64,000 nt of DNA, taken from positions 1 through 64,000 of the forward strand of contig NZ_CGIH01000005.1 of assembly GCF_000983115.1 (NCBI RefSeq), written 5' to 3'. Shown here in pieces: positions 17,835-25,050 of the stretch (its first letter is position 1; the number at the start of each line of letters is the position of its first letter). The position numbers and the translations under genes were made by a program. The DNA comes from Syntrophomonas zehnderi OL-4 (GTDB lineage Bacteria > Bacillota > Syntrophomonadia > Syntrophomonadales > Syntrophomonadaceae). The notes beneath the pieces are model-generated. The model saw only the letters and a program-made list of their open reading frames with translations. It was not told the origin of the DNA and searched no databases.

Positions 17835-18016
17835 CCAGTGCCTGGCCGAGATTAATTACTTAAAAACCGGCTATAATACAGAAGAATTATTGGACATTCA
17901 TATCGTCACCGATCAGGACATAGCCAACCAAACCGCCTTCGCGATGAAAATAAATTCCCCCACCGACCCTTTGTGTCCTCTGGTGTTTAAAGTTTTGGAT
18001 TGCTGGCAATACTGAA
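17835..18016 (+). pseudogene. Duplicated 3' end of the fusion gene, with a different tail
   Basis: Copy 2 of the 135-bp repeat (17835-17969) remains in frame and continues past the repeat as LCPLVFKVLDCWQY to a TGA at 18014-18016. The large gene ends instead in AYPLIQIK. The longer tail runs into the spoIIR promoter, so it may be the ancestral end of the gene, left behind when the intervening cassette entered. It has no start and no ribosome site. Confidence 0.8.
17985..18014 (+). promoter_or_regulatory. Sigma-F type promoter of spoIIR
   Basis: GTTTA (17985-17989) matches the sigma-F -35 GYWTA; after exactly 15 bases GGCAATACTG (18005-18014) matches the -10 GGNRANANTW at all but the last position. 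spoIIR is a classical sigma-F target. The site lies inside the coding tail of the duplicated gene fragment. Confidence 0.75.
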
Positions 18017-18032
18017 AGCATAAGGGGGAGAG

Positions 18033-18602
18033 ATGGGAATGTATAAAAAGTTAAGTGCTCTTATCGTTTTAATCACATTTATTTTGGCCGGGATTCAACT
18101 GGCCGGTGCTCAGGATGAAAAAATAGCTGATTCAGTACTGCGTTTGCACGTAATTGCCAACAGTGATGATCCGGCCGATCAGGCCTTGAAACTAGCTGTC
18201 AAGGATGAAGTGGTGCAGTATATGCTTAAGGAGTTTGTTGACACTGCCGATGCTGCCCAGGCCAAAGAGTTGGCTCAAAAAGAACTGCCTCGTATACAGG
18301 CTCTGGCCAAAGCCAAGGTAGAGGCCAGTGGTTACAGTTATCCTGTAGAGGTATGGGTAGGAGAATTTGATTTTCCCGCCAAGTCTTATGGCGATATGAT
18401 TTTTCCGCCGGGAAAATATCAGGCAGTGCGGGTGATTATCGGCGAGGGTAAGGGCCAAAACTGGTGGTGCGTTCTGTTTCCGCCCCTGTGTCTGGTTTCA
18501 TCCGGTGATCAGGGGTTAAGTCTCAACAGCCCGCAGAAAGCCCGGGTTACTTTAAAATGCCTGGAATTTTTCCCGGCGGGAAAAAATAATGACAAGTTAT
18601 AA
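18033..18602 (+). CDS. spoIIR: Stage II sporulation protein R
   Basis: The forespore-secreted signal that triggers SpoIIGA-dependent activation of pro-sigma-E in the mother cell. 189 residues, with an N-terminal signal peptide (about 5-25, hydrophobic, ending AGA). The family core follows: DSVLRLHVIANSDDPADQ, then LKLAVKDEVVQYM, then FPPGKYQAVRVIIGEGKGQN and WWCVLFPPLC. ATG at 18033 follows AAGGGGGAG; a second ATG four codons... is close by at 18039. It has a sigma-F type promoter and its own terminator at 18632. Here it sits between the fusion gene and ispE. Confidence 0.95.
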   Translation: MGMYKKLSALIVLITFILAGIQLAGAQDEKIADSVLRLHVIANSDDPADQALKLAVKDEVVQYMLKEFVDTADAAQAKELAQKELPRIQALAKAKVEASGYSYPVEVWVGEFDFPAKSYGDMIFPPGKYQAVRVIIGEGKGQNWWCVLFPPLCLVSSGDQGLSLNSPQKARVTLKCLEFFPAGKNNDKL

Positions 18603-18631
18603 AAAAATATTGCTTTCCCATCCCCCATTTT

Positions 18632-18664
18632 AAAGGAACGGCCTTGGTGTCGTTCCTTTTTTTT
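18632..18664 (+). terminator. Terminator after spoIIR
   Basis: AAAGGAACG (18632-18640) pairs with CGTTCCTTT (18651-18659) around a 10-base loop, followed by an eight-base T-run. Confidence 0.9.
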
Positions 18665-18707
18665 CAAGTAAAAGTTATAATAATTAGAAAATGATGAAGG
18701 AGATAAT

Positions 18708-19655
18708 ATGCAAGCGCAGCGTTCTGACCTGACAGATCACGAAGCCCGACTTAATATGTCCGCCTCAGATCTTAAGGCTCAGCATTTTAATTATTGGATT
18801 GAAGCCCCGGCCAAAATCAATCTGACCCTGGACATCAAAGGCAAACGGCCTGACGGTTACCATGAACTGGAGACCATGATGCACCAGATTACTCTGGTGG
18901 ATCGGATAGGTTTTAGGCGGGGCGGGCAAGGGATAAGGCTTAATACCGACAGTCCGGATATACCTGCTGACGAGCAGAACCTGGCCTATAAAGCCGCCCG
19001 GTTGCTGTTTGAAAAATTTAATCTTCAGGAAGGTATACAGATTTTTATTGAGAAAAATATACCTGTAGGAGCCGGCCTGGCTGGAGGCAGTACCGATGCA
19101 GCTGCGGTACTGACAGGTATCAACCGGCTTTTTGATCTGGGGCTTGAGGAAAAACAATTGCTGGAATTAGGGGGCGGTCTGGGATCGGATGTGCCGTTTT
19201 GTTTGCTGGGAGGAACCGCCCTAGGCAGGGGTCGGGGCGAAATACTAACACCGATAAAAAATGGGCCAAAACTTACTATCGTGCTGGTCAAGCCCGATTT
19301 TCAAATTTCAACGTCCGAGGTTTACAGTGATTTTCGCATGGACAGGGTAAAAAAATTTCCAGACAATGAGGCTTTTATTTCTGCTTGGCAGAGTTGTGAT
19401 ATTATTAGTGTATCCCGACAGCTGAACAATGTTTTGGAATCGGTCAGCATACAATGGCATCCCCGGATTGCGGACATTAAGGAGCAGCTTTGCGAACTGG
19501 GAGCCTTAAACGCCCTGATGTCGGGAAGTGGCCCGAGCGTATTTGGAATCTTTACCAGATATGAAATTGCCCGGCAGGCTTGGGCGCATATCAAGCAGCA
19601 ATACCCGCAAACCTATCTGGTTTCAACTTATAAGAAGGGGGAAAAATATGACTGA
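18708..19655 (+). CDS. ispE: 4-diphosphocytidyl-2-C-methyl-D-erythritol kinase
   Basis: Phosphorylates CDP-methylerythritol in the MEP isoprenoid pathway. A 315-residue GHMP kinase. Seen: the N-terminal PAKINLTLDI (about 34-43), the ATP-binding loop IPVGAGLAGGSTDAA, LGSDVPFCLLGG and the C-terminal GSGPSVFG. The first 30 residues are an extension beyond the usual start; ATG at 18708 nonetheless has a good AAGGAG. A TATAAT at 18676-18681 may belong to its promoter. The next gene overlaps its end by 8 bases, so they are translationally coupled. Confidence 0.95.
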   Translation: MQAQRSDLTDHEARLNMSASDLKAQHFNYWIEAPAKINLTLDIKGKRPDGYHELETMMHQITLVDRIGFRRGGQGIRLNTDSPDIPADEQNLAYKAARLLFEKFNLQEGIQIFIEKNIPVGAGLAGGSTDAAAVLTGINRLFDLGLEEKQLLELGGGLGSDVPFCLLGGTALGRGRGEILTPIKNGPKLTIVLVKPDFQISTSEVYSDFRMDRVKKFPDNEAFISAWQSCDIISVSRQLNNVLESVSIQWHPRIADIKEQLCELGALNALMSGSGPSVFGIFTRYEIARQAWAHIKQQYPQTYLVSTYKKGEKYD

Positions 19656-20355
19656 AAAACGACTCATGCCGGTAAACTTGGACTCCTATAAGCCTTTACG
19701 GGAACTCGTTTTGGAGGCTATCCGTGAGGCGATTATGAACGGTTCTTTACAGCCCCGGGAAAGGTTAATGGAAATTCAACTGGCTGAGGAGTTGGGGGTA
19801 TCCCGCACCCCGGTTCGGGAAGCGTTGCGAAAGCTGGAGCTGGAGGGTTTTATCGTCATGGTTCCCCGTAAGGGAGCCTATGTATCTGACCTCTCCCTGA
19901 AGGACATCGCTGATGTTTTTGAGATAAGGGCCGCCCTGGAAGGCCTGGCCGGGGGTCTGGCAGCGGATAGAATCACCGAGGATGAACTGGAAGAAATGGA
20001 ACACACGCTGGTTGAAAAGGCCAATGCCATCCAAAATGATGATATCGATAAACTGGTAGAGGTGGATACCAAATTCCACGAAGCCTTGTATAAAGCCAGC
20101 CGTAACGAAAGGCTGTTTCCCATTATCAGCAACCTGCGGGAACAGATCCAAAGATTCAGACTAAACTCCCTGTCAGTTCCCGGCCGCAAACAGGAATCCC
20201 TGGAGGAACATCGTAATATCCTGGAAGCTATTCAGGCTCGCAACGTACCGCTGGCTCGACAGTTGGCCCAGGAACATATTGAAAACGCTGAAAATGTATT
20301 AATTGATTCACTCAAAAAAGACGGATTCTCTGGCAACAGATCAGATACTGAATAG
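19648..20355 (+). CDS. GntR-family regulator with FCD domain (FadR type)
   Basis: A 235-residue transcription factor. The N-terminal winged helix carries the GntR signature (LREAIMNGSLQPRERL, then AEELGVSRTPVREALRKLE). The C-terminal FCD helical domain keeps likely metal ligands in DTKFHEALY, EEHRNILEA and QEHIENAEN. FCD regulators usually sense organic acids. ATG at 19648, after GGGGGAAAAAT, lies inside the end of ispE. In B. subtilis the slot after ispE holds purR, which is unrelated. Regulated genes are unknown; a TGTATACA-type operator before gdhA is one candidate target. Confidence 0.88.
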   Translation: MTEKRLMPVNLDSYKPLRELVLEAIREAIMNGSLQPRERLMEIQLAEELGVSRTPVREALRKLELEGFIVMVPRKGAYVSDLSLKDIADVFEIRAALEGLAGGLAADRITEDELEEMEHTLVEKANAIQNDDIDKLVEVDTKFHEALYKASRNERLFPIISNLREQIQRFRLNSLSVPGRKQESLEEHRNILEAIQARNVPLARQLAQEHIENAENVLIDSLKKDGFSGNRSDTE

Positions 20356-20399
20356 AGTTTATACAATAATAATTTAATGACTCCCGAAGGAGGTAGAGC

Positions 20400-21182
20400 A
20401 TGCCCTACGATACGGTTATACTCGCTGGCGGAGAGAGCAGCAGTGATTTAAAGAAGATGGCTCCATATGACAATGAGGCCTTAATCATTATCGGTAATTA
20501 TCCTATGATCTACTATGTATACCGGGCATTGCGTGCATCGGCCCAGATAGACAGGATAATTGTAAGCGGGCCGATAGACGCCTTAAAAAACATACTGCCG
20601 CGGGATGAAAAACTCCTTTTTGTGGAGGGGGGCAGTAATGCCATGGATAGCTTTGCTCGGGCGGTAAAGATACTGGAAGCCACGCAAATCAGCAACAAGG
20701 TTCTGGTTTTGCCCACCGATATACCTTTTATTACTACTGCAGCTATAGATGATTTCCTGGATCGCTGTGAAGAAACCGATGATGATTTTTATTACCCGGT
20801 AACCTGCCAGGAGGTAAACGAAGCCAAATTCCCCGGCGTACAACGTACCTATGTGCGGCTACTGGATGGGGTTGTGACCGGAGGCAACCTGTTTTTAATC
20901 CGCAGTGCACTAATTGAGAGATGCTTGGAGATGGGCGTTAAATTAGTGGAAAGAAGAAAAAACCCCCTGTCCATGGCTCGATTATTTGGCTTTGGCTTGG
21001 TTTGGAAGTATATTACCCACCGGCTTAGCATAGCAATAGTCGAAAAAAGATTCTACCAGGTATTAGGCATCCGCGGCAAGGGCATTATATCACCTTATGC
21101 TGAAGTTGGGGTGGATGTGGACAAGCCCAGTGACTTGAGACTGGCCCAGGAAAAACTAGGCAATATAAGCTTTGATGATTAA
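20400..21182 (+). CDS. MobA-like nucleotidyltransferase
   Basis: A 260-residue protein of the glycosyltransferase-A/NTP-transferase fold. Seen: the N-terminal VILAGGESSSDLKK in place of the usual GGxGxRM loop, MIYYVYRALRAS, and the metal-binding LPTDIPF (the usual PxDxP). It probably transfers a nucleotide to a sugar or cofactor, or is a MobA-type relative; the substrate is not evident. The modified first loop means activity is uncertain. ATG at 20400 follows AGGAGGT. It stands just before glmU, where Bacillus has yabJ and spoVG, and is followed by a terminator. Confidence 0.75.
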   Translation: MPYDTVILAGGESSSDLKKMAPYDNEALIIIGNYPMIYYVYRALRASAQIDRIIVSGPIDALKNILPRDEKLLFVEGGSNAMDSFARAVKILEATQISNKVLVLPTDIPFITTAAIDDFLDRCEETDDDFYYPVTCQEVNEAKFPGVQRTYVRLLDGVVTGGNLFLIRSALIERCLEMGVKLVERRKNPLSMARLFGFGLVWKYITHRLSIAIVEKRFYQVLGIRGKGIISPYAEVGVDVDKPSDLRLAQEKLGNISFDD

Positions 21183-21185
21183 AGA

Positions 21186-21206
21186 AACCAGCCTCCCGGC
21201 TGGTTT
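21186..21206 (+). terminator. Terminator before glmU
   Basis: AACCAGCC (21186-21193) pairs with GGCTGGTT (21198-21205) around a 4-base loop, with five T at the 3' end. Confidence 0.85.
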
Positions 21207-21255
21207 TTCATATGTTAGACCTATCGGCAGGATCAGATAAAAAATCCTAGAACTT

Positions 21256-21285
21256 TTTACATTTTGACTTATCTCGGGGTATAAT
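21256..21285 (+). promoter_or_regulatory. Sigma-A type promoter of glmU
   Basis: TTTACA (21256-21261), an 18-base spacer and a consensus TATAAT (21280-21285). It gives a 5' leader of about 160 bases before the preferred GTG start; I see no riboswitch in that leader. Confidence 0.6.
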
Positions 21286-21454
21286 ACAGTAGGACTCAGA
21301 CAGATAGAGAGGGTTTTGCATAATTAATTACCTATTTTTTACCCCTCAGCATCGCGTTTATTTTATGACTGCGGGTGTGCAATCAGTACCCCTTAATTTT
21401 TCAACAGTCGATTATGCAAAAACTTCAGATAACGAATTTGAGGTGAAAAGCCAA

Positions 21455-22819
21455 GTGAATTGTTCAGCGGTTATACTAGCTGCAGGCAAAGGGGTGCGCA
21501 TGCACTCCAATTATCCCAAAGTGGTACACCGGGTAGCAGGTACGCCCATGATAGTCCACGTTGTAAATGCCGTCACTGAAGCCGGGATCGAAAAAATTAC
21601 CCTGGTAGTGGGCCACCAACAGGAATTAATCAAAGCATTGTTTGTGGGACAAGAGGTTAATTTTGCCAACCAGGCAGAGCAATTGGGAACCGGACATGCC
21701 TTGCTGCAAGCGCGGGATATTGTCCAGGATGACGATATGATACTGGTAACAGCAGGAGATACCCCCCTCCTACAAGCCCAAACCTTAGAGGCTCTGATCA
21801 AACACCATCAGCAAAGCCAAGCTACAGCTACAATATTATCTACCAGGCTTAACAATCCATCCGGATACGGCCGGATTGTCAGGAATGAAAATGGTGTTTT
21901 TTTGCGTATTGTGGAAGAAAAAGATGCCACCCCGGATGAGAAAAGAATAAACGAGATAAATTCCGGTATGTATTGTTTCCAGGTCAAAGAAGCTTTCAAG
22001 GCTCTTTCTGCCTTAAGTTCCGGCAATGCCCAGGGAGAGTATTACCTTACCGATATATTGGAGATACTAAGACAGGATCGGCAGCGGGTGGAGGTACTTT
22101 GTCTGGATGCTAAGGAAGACATATACGGTATCAACAATCGGGAACAACTGGCCTGGGCAGAAAAAATCATGCGTCAGCGTATCAACCAGGAGTTGATGTT
22201 ATCCGGTGTGACCATGATTGATCCGGACAGTACCTATATTGATGCCGGAATTAAGATAGGAATGGACACAACCATTTACCCATCCTGCATAATTGAAGGT
22301 AACAGCCGCATCGGGGAAGGCTGCGAAATTGGCCCCGGAACCCGCATAAGCGATTCAATCATCGGAAATCATGTATCCATCGAGAACTCACGCATTAAAG
22401 AAGCCCGGGTAGGTGATAACTGCACAATTGGCCCTTACGCCTACCTCAGACCGCAGGCAGTTCTGGAGACCGGGGTCAAGGTGGGTGATTTTGTGGAAAT
22501 AAAAAAATCCACCATCGGTGCGGGCAGCAAAATTCCGCATTTAAGTTATATCGGTGATGCCAAACTGGGGCAGGGGGTTAATGTGGGAGCCGGTACCATA
22601 ACCTGCAACTATGATGGTAAAAATAAATGGCCGACTCTCCTGGAGGATGGCGTATTTATAGGGAGCAATACGAATCTGGTAGCCCCGGTTAGAATAGGAG
22701 CCCATGCAGTAACCGGAGCGGGGTCAACCATAACCAAGGATGTGCCCCCCCAAGCCTTGGGATTGGAACGGGCCGAACAGAAAAACATTTTGGATTGGAA
22801 GTCAGGAAAACGCGACTAG
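21455..22819 (+). CDS. glmU: Bifunctional GlcNAc-1-P uridyltransferase / GlcN-1-P acetyltransferase
   Basis: Makes UDP-GlcNAc, the amino-sugar precursor of peptidoglycan. The N-terminal uridyltransferase has LAAGKGVRMHS and the AGDTPLL metal site. The C-terminal half is a left-handed beta-helix of hexapeptide repeats (IGEGCEIGPGTRI and on) with the acetyl-CoA site AGTITCNYDGKNK. GTG at 21455 follows GAGGTG at 21440 and gives 454 residues, the usual length. The frame is open to an ATG at 21365, but that lacks a ribosome site and would add 30 atypical residues. Followed closely by prs, as in Bacillus. Confidence 0.96.
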   Translation: MNCSAVILAAGKGVRMHSNYPKVVHRVAGTPMIVHVVNAVTEAGIEKITLVVGHQQELIKALFVGQEVNFANQAEQLGTGHALLQARDIVQDDDMILVTAGDTPLLQAQTLEALIKHHQQSQATATILSTRLNNPSGYGRIVRNENGVFLRIVEEKDATPDEKRINEINSGMYCFQVKEAFKALSALSSGNAQGEYYLTDILEILRQDRQRVEVLCLDAKEDIYGINNREQLAWAEKIMRQRINQELMLSGVTMIDPDSTYIDAGIKIGMDTTIYPSCIIEGNSRIGEGCEIGPGTRISDSIIGNHVSIENSRIKEARVGDNCTIGPYAYLRPQAVLETGVKVGDFVEIKKSTIGAGSKIPHLSYIGDAKLGQGVNVGAGTITCNYDGKNKWPTLLEDGVFIGSNTNLVAPVRIGAHAVTGAGSTITKDVPPQALGLERAEQKNILDWKSGKRD

Positions 22820-22837
22820 CAGGGAGGTTAAAACAGT

Positions 22838-23791
22838 ATGAAAGCATCCAGGTGGAGGATGAAATTGTTTACAGGGAATGCAAACCCCTGTCTGGCCGAA
22901 GAAATTGCTGATTACCTGGGCATTTCGGTAGGCAATGCTACCGTATCACGTTTTTCCGATGGCGAAATTAACGTAGCCATTGATGAGAGTGTCAGGGGAG
23001 TGGATGTATTTGTAGTGCAGCCCACCTGTTCACCAGGCAACGAAAATCTAATGGAATTGCTGATCATGATCGATGCCTTTCGGAGGGCTTCGGCCTCACG
23101 CATCAACGCAGTTATCCCTTATTACGGATATGCTCGCCAGGATCGCAAAAGCAGAGCCCGTGATCCAATAACTGCCAAACTAATGGCTAATCTGATCGTG
23201 GAATCCGGGGCACAGAGAGTAGTGGCCGTGGATCTGCATGCCACCCAGATTCAGGGATTTTTTGACATACCGGTTGACCACCTGCCTGGTGTACCTACCA
23301 TTGCCGAATATTTCAAAACTAAGGGGATGGGGCAGAAGGCGGTGGTGCTCTCCCCTGATGTAGGCGGTGTTACCAGAGCCCGTGATTTAGCGGCTAAACT
23401 GGGAGCGCCGCTGGCCATCGTTGATAAAAGACGTCCGGCTCCAAACGTTTCGGAAGTCATGAATGTTATCGGTGATGTAGTGGGGAAATCCGTTATTATC
23501 GTAGATGATATTATTGATACCGCCGGCACGGTATGTACCGCGGCTCGGGCTATGATGGAAAAAGGTGCCGCCAATGTTTATGCCTGCTGTACCCATCCGG
23601 TGTTTTCCGGCCCGGCTTTGGAAAGGCTGGCGGAAGCTCCTTTTAAAGAGATAGTGGTTACCAACACTATTCCCATCAATAAGGAAAATCTCTTGCCAAA
23701 TGTCAAAGTACTATCGGTAGCTCCGCTGGTAGGAGAGGCTATCTTAAGGATTCACGAAGATCTTTCGGTAAGCAAGCTGTTTGAACCCTGA
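22838..23791 (+). CDS. prs: Ribose-phosphate pyrophosphokinase
   Basis: Makes PRPP from ribose 5-phosphate and ATP, feeding purine, pyrimidine, NAD, histidine and tryptophan synthesis. 317 residues. Seen: the ATP-binding YYGYARQDRKSRARDPI loop, the conserved VDLHATQIQGFFDIPVDH metal site, and the PRPP-binding VIIVDDIIDTAGT. ATG at 22838 follows GGGAGG, 18 bases after the glmU stop; the two form an operon ended by the terminator at 23821. The partner glmU and later NAD and folate genes use its product or share its pathway. Confidence 0.97.
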   Translation: MKASRWRMKLFTGNANPCLAEEIADYLGISVGNATVSRFSDGEINVAIDESVRGVDVFVVQPTCSPGNENLMELLIMIDAFRRASASRINAVIPYYGYARQDRKSRARDPITAKLMANLIVESGAQRVVAVDLHATQIQGFFDIPVDHLPGVPTIAEYFKTKGMGQKAVVLSPDVGGVTRARDLAAKLGAPLAIVDKRRPAPNVSEVMNVIGDVVGKSVIIVDDIIDTAGTVCTAARAMMEKGAANVYACCTHPVFSGPALERLAEAPFKEIVVTNTIPINKENLLPNVKVLSVAPLVGEAILRIHEDLSVSKLFEP

Positions 23792-23820
23792 TCTTTATAA
23801 GTATCAAAACAGACTCGATA

Positions 23821-23848
23821 AACCCCATCGTTTTAGTTGGGGTTTTTT
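23821..23848 (+). terminator. Terminator after prs
   Basis: AACCCCA (23821-23827) pairs with TGGGGTT (23838-23844) around a 10-base loop, then a T-run to 23848. Confidence 0.88.
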
Positions 23849-23944
23849 CACGGTCGTTATAATTTCCTGAGGCAGTCGACTTTATCGATGCACTTATTAA
23901 GGGTATACTTATAATAACCTGACAATCAAGCAGAGGGATTTCAT

Positions 23945-24499
23945 ATGAAAATTATTGTGGGCCTGGGCAATCCTGGCAAGGAGTACAAGGATACGCGTCA
24001 CAATGTGGGCTTTATGGTAATGGAGGAACTAGCTTCCCGTTACCGGGTGGAAAAACAAGAGAGCCGCTTTGATGCAATTATTGGACACATACGCATGGGC
24101 GGCGAAAAGGTATTGCTGGTCAAGCCGCTTACATATATGAACCTGAGCGGAAAATCCGTCCAACCCCTGATGCACTGGTACAAGCTGGATTTAAATGATC
24201 TGATGGTGGTATATGATGATATGGATCTGCCCATGGGTACGCTTAGGATACGCAAACAAGGCGGAAACGGAGGCCACAAGGGCATGGCTTCCATCAGCGA
24301 TAGACTGGGCAGCCAGGATTTTGCGCGCTCCCGCATTGGTATCGGCCGTCCCAACTCAGGCGAGGCCGTCAACTGGGTGCTGGGCCGATTTACAGAAGAT
24401 GAACGGGAACAGATTAGGATGGTGGTGAAGAACGCCGCCGATGCCTTGGAAAAATGGGTACAAGTAGGTATAGATGAGGCAATGAATGCATATAATTAA
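23945..24499 (+). CDS. pth: Peptidyl-tRNA hydrolase
   Basis: Releases peptide from peptidyl-tRNA that has dropped off ribosomes. 184 residues, normal length. Seen: GLGNPGKEYKDTRHNVGF with the catalytic histidine at about residue 20, the LVKPLTYMNLSG segment, and DDMDLPMGTLRIRKQGG followed by GGHKGM. ATG at 23945 follows GAGGGATTTC. A TATAAT at 23910-23915 may be its -10. The prs-pth-fin-mfd order matches B. subtilis except that ctc is absent. Confidence 0.96.
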   Translation: MKIIVGLGNPGKEYKDTRHNVGFMVMEELASRYRVEKQESRFDAIIGHIRMGGEKVLLVKPLTYMNLSGKSVQPLMHWYKLDLNDLMVVYDDMDLPMGTLRIRKQGGNGGHKGMASISDRLGSQDFARSRIGIGRPNSGEAVNWVLGRFTEDEREQIRMVVKNAADALEKWVQVGIDEAMNAYN

Positions 24500-24506
24500 G
24501 CAAAAT

Positions 24507-24537
24507 GTATAAATCCTCCTTCACCCGGGGTAACCTA
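24507..24537 (+). promoter_or_regulatory. Possible sigma-F type promoter of fin
   Basis: GTATA (24507-24511) fits the sigma-F -35 exactly; after 16 bases GGGTAACCTA (24528-24537) fits eight of ten -10 positions. The spacer is one base longer than usual. fin is a sigma-F target in B. subtilis, which supports the reading. Confidence 0.45.
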
Positions 24538-24562
24538 AAAAAAAGGGCGAAGGAGCATGGCC

Positions 24563-24727
24563 ATGAAAATCTACTATATCTGCGAATGTTGTGACGAGAT
24601 TTTTAGTGTTGATGAAACCGGAAGCGGTGAAGGTGCTGTTGAACTCAGGGGTTTTTGCAATGAATGTGCCCTGGAAATGGGCCTGAAAGAGCAACCCACC
24701 CTAACCGCCCGACAATTCTACAGTTAA
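24563..24727 (+). CDS. fin: Fin-type anti-sigma-F zinc protein
   Basis: A 54-residue protein with two CxxC pairs (CECC at residues 7-10 and CNEC at 32-35), a small zinc-ribbon layout. In B. subtilis, fin (yabK) lies exactly here, between pth and mfd. It encodes a small zinc protein made under sigma-F that switches the forespore from sigma-F to sigma-G. The N-terminal MKIYYICECC parallels the Fin start in pattern. ATG at 24563 is 7 bases after AAGGAG; ATG at 24557 is too close to it. The match rests on synteny, size and cysteine pattern; overall similarity is modest. Short enough to be missed by gene callers. Confidence 0.75.
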   Translation: MKIYYICECCDEIFSVDETGSGEGAVELRGFCNECALEMGLKEQPTLTARQFYS

Positions 24728-24758
24728 TCTAACCAATAAACCAGGAGAAGAAGGGGGG

Positions 24759-24975
24759 AATGGACATAGATAACACAGATTTTATAGATTTACACAGATT
24801 ATTCCATTTAAAGTATTTGCATATTTGGTAAAGAATCTGATAGAGAAGGGATACTGTGCGGGGGAGAGTCAGCGTCCAAGGCATCTGATAAATCACGAAC
24901 CATCCCCAATAAATCAAAATCTTTAATAAGGATAATCTGTGCAAATCCGTTAAATCTGTGTTATCTGTGTCCATT
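24759..24975. repeat. MITE-like element with 43-bp terminal inverted repeats
   Basis: The left end AATGGACATAGATAACACAG (from 24759) and the reverse complement of the right end (to 24975) agree at about 38 of 43 positions. The ~130-base centre has no ORF. It fills most of the 323-base gap between fin and mfd and belongs to the dispersed family described at 59983. Confidence 0.8.
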
Positions 24976-25050
24976 AACCCTATTTTTCTGATTATTTTAG
25001 TGGGGGCCGTTTTTTGGTGTCCGCTTTAAGGCATGGGGAGGATACAAGAT

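Noticed and set aside
19528-19647. N-terminal extension of the GntR regulator
   Set aside because: It lies in another frame inside ispE and would add 40 residues foreign to the family; ATG at 19648 has the ribosome site.
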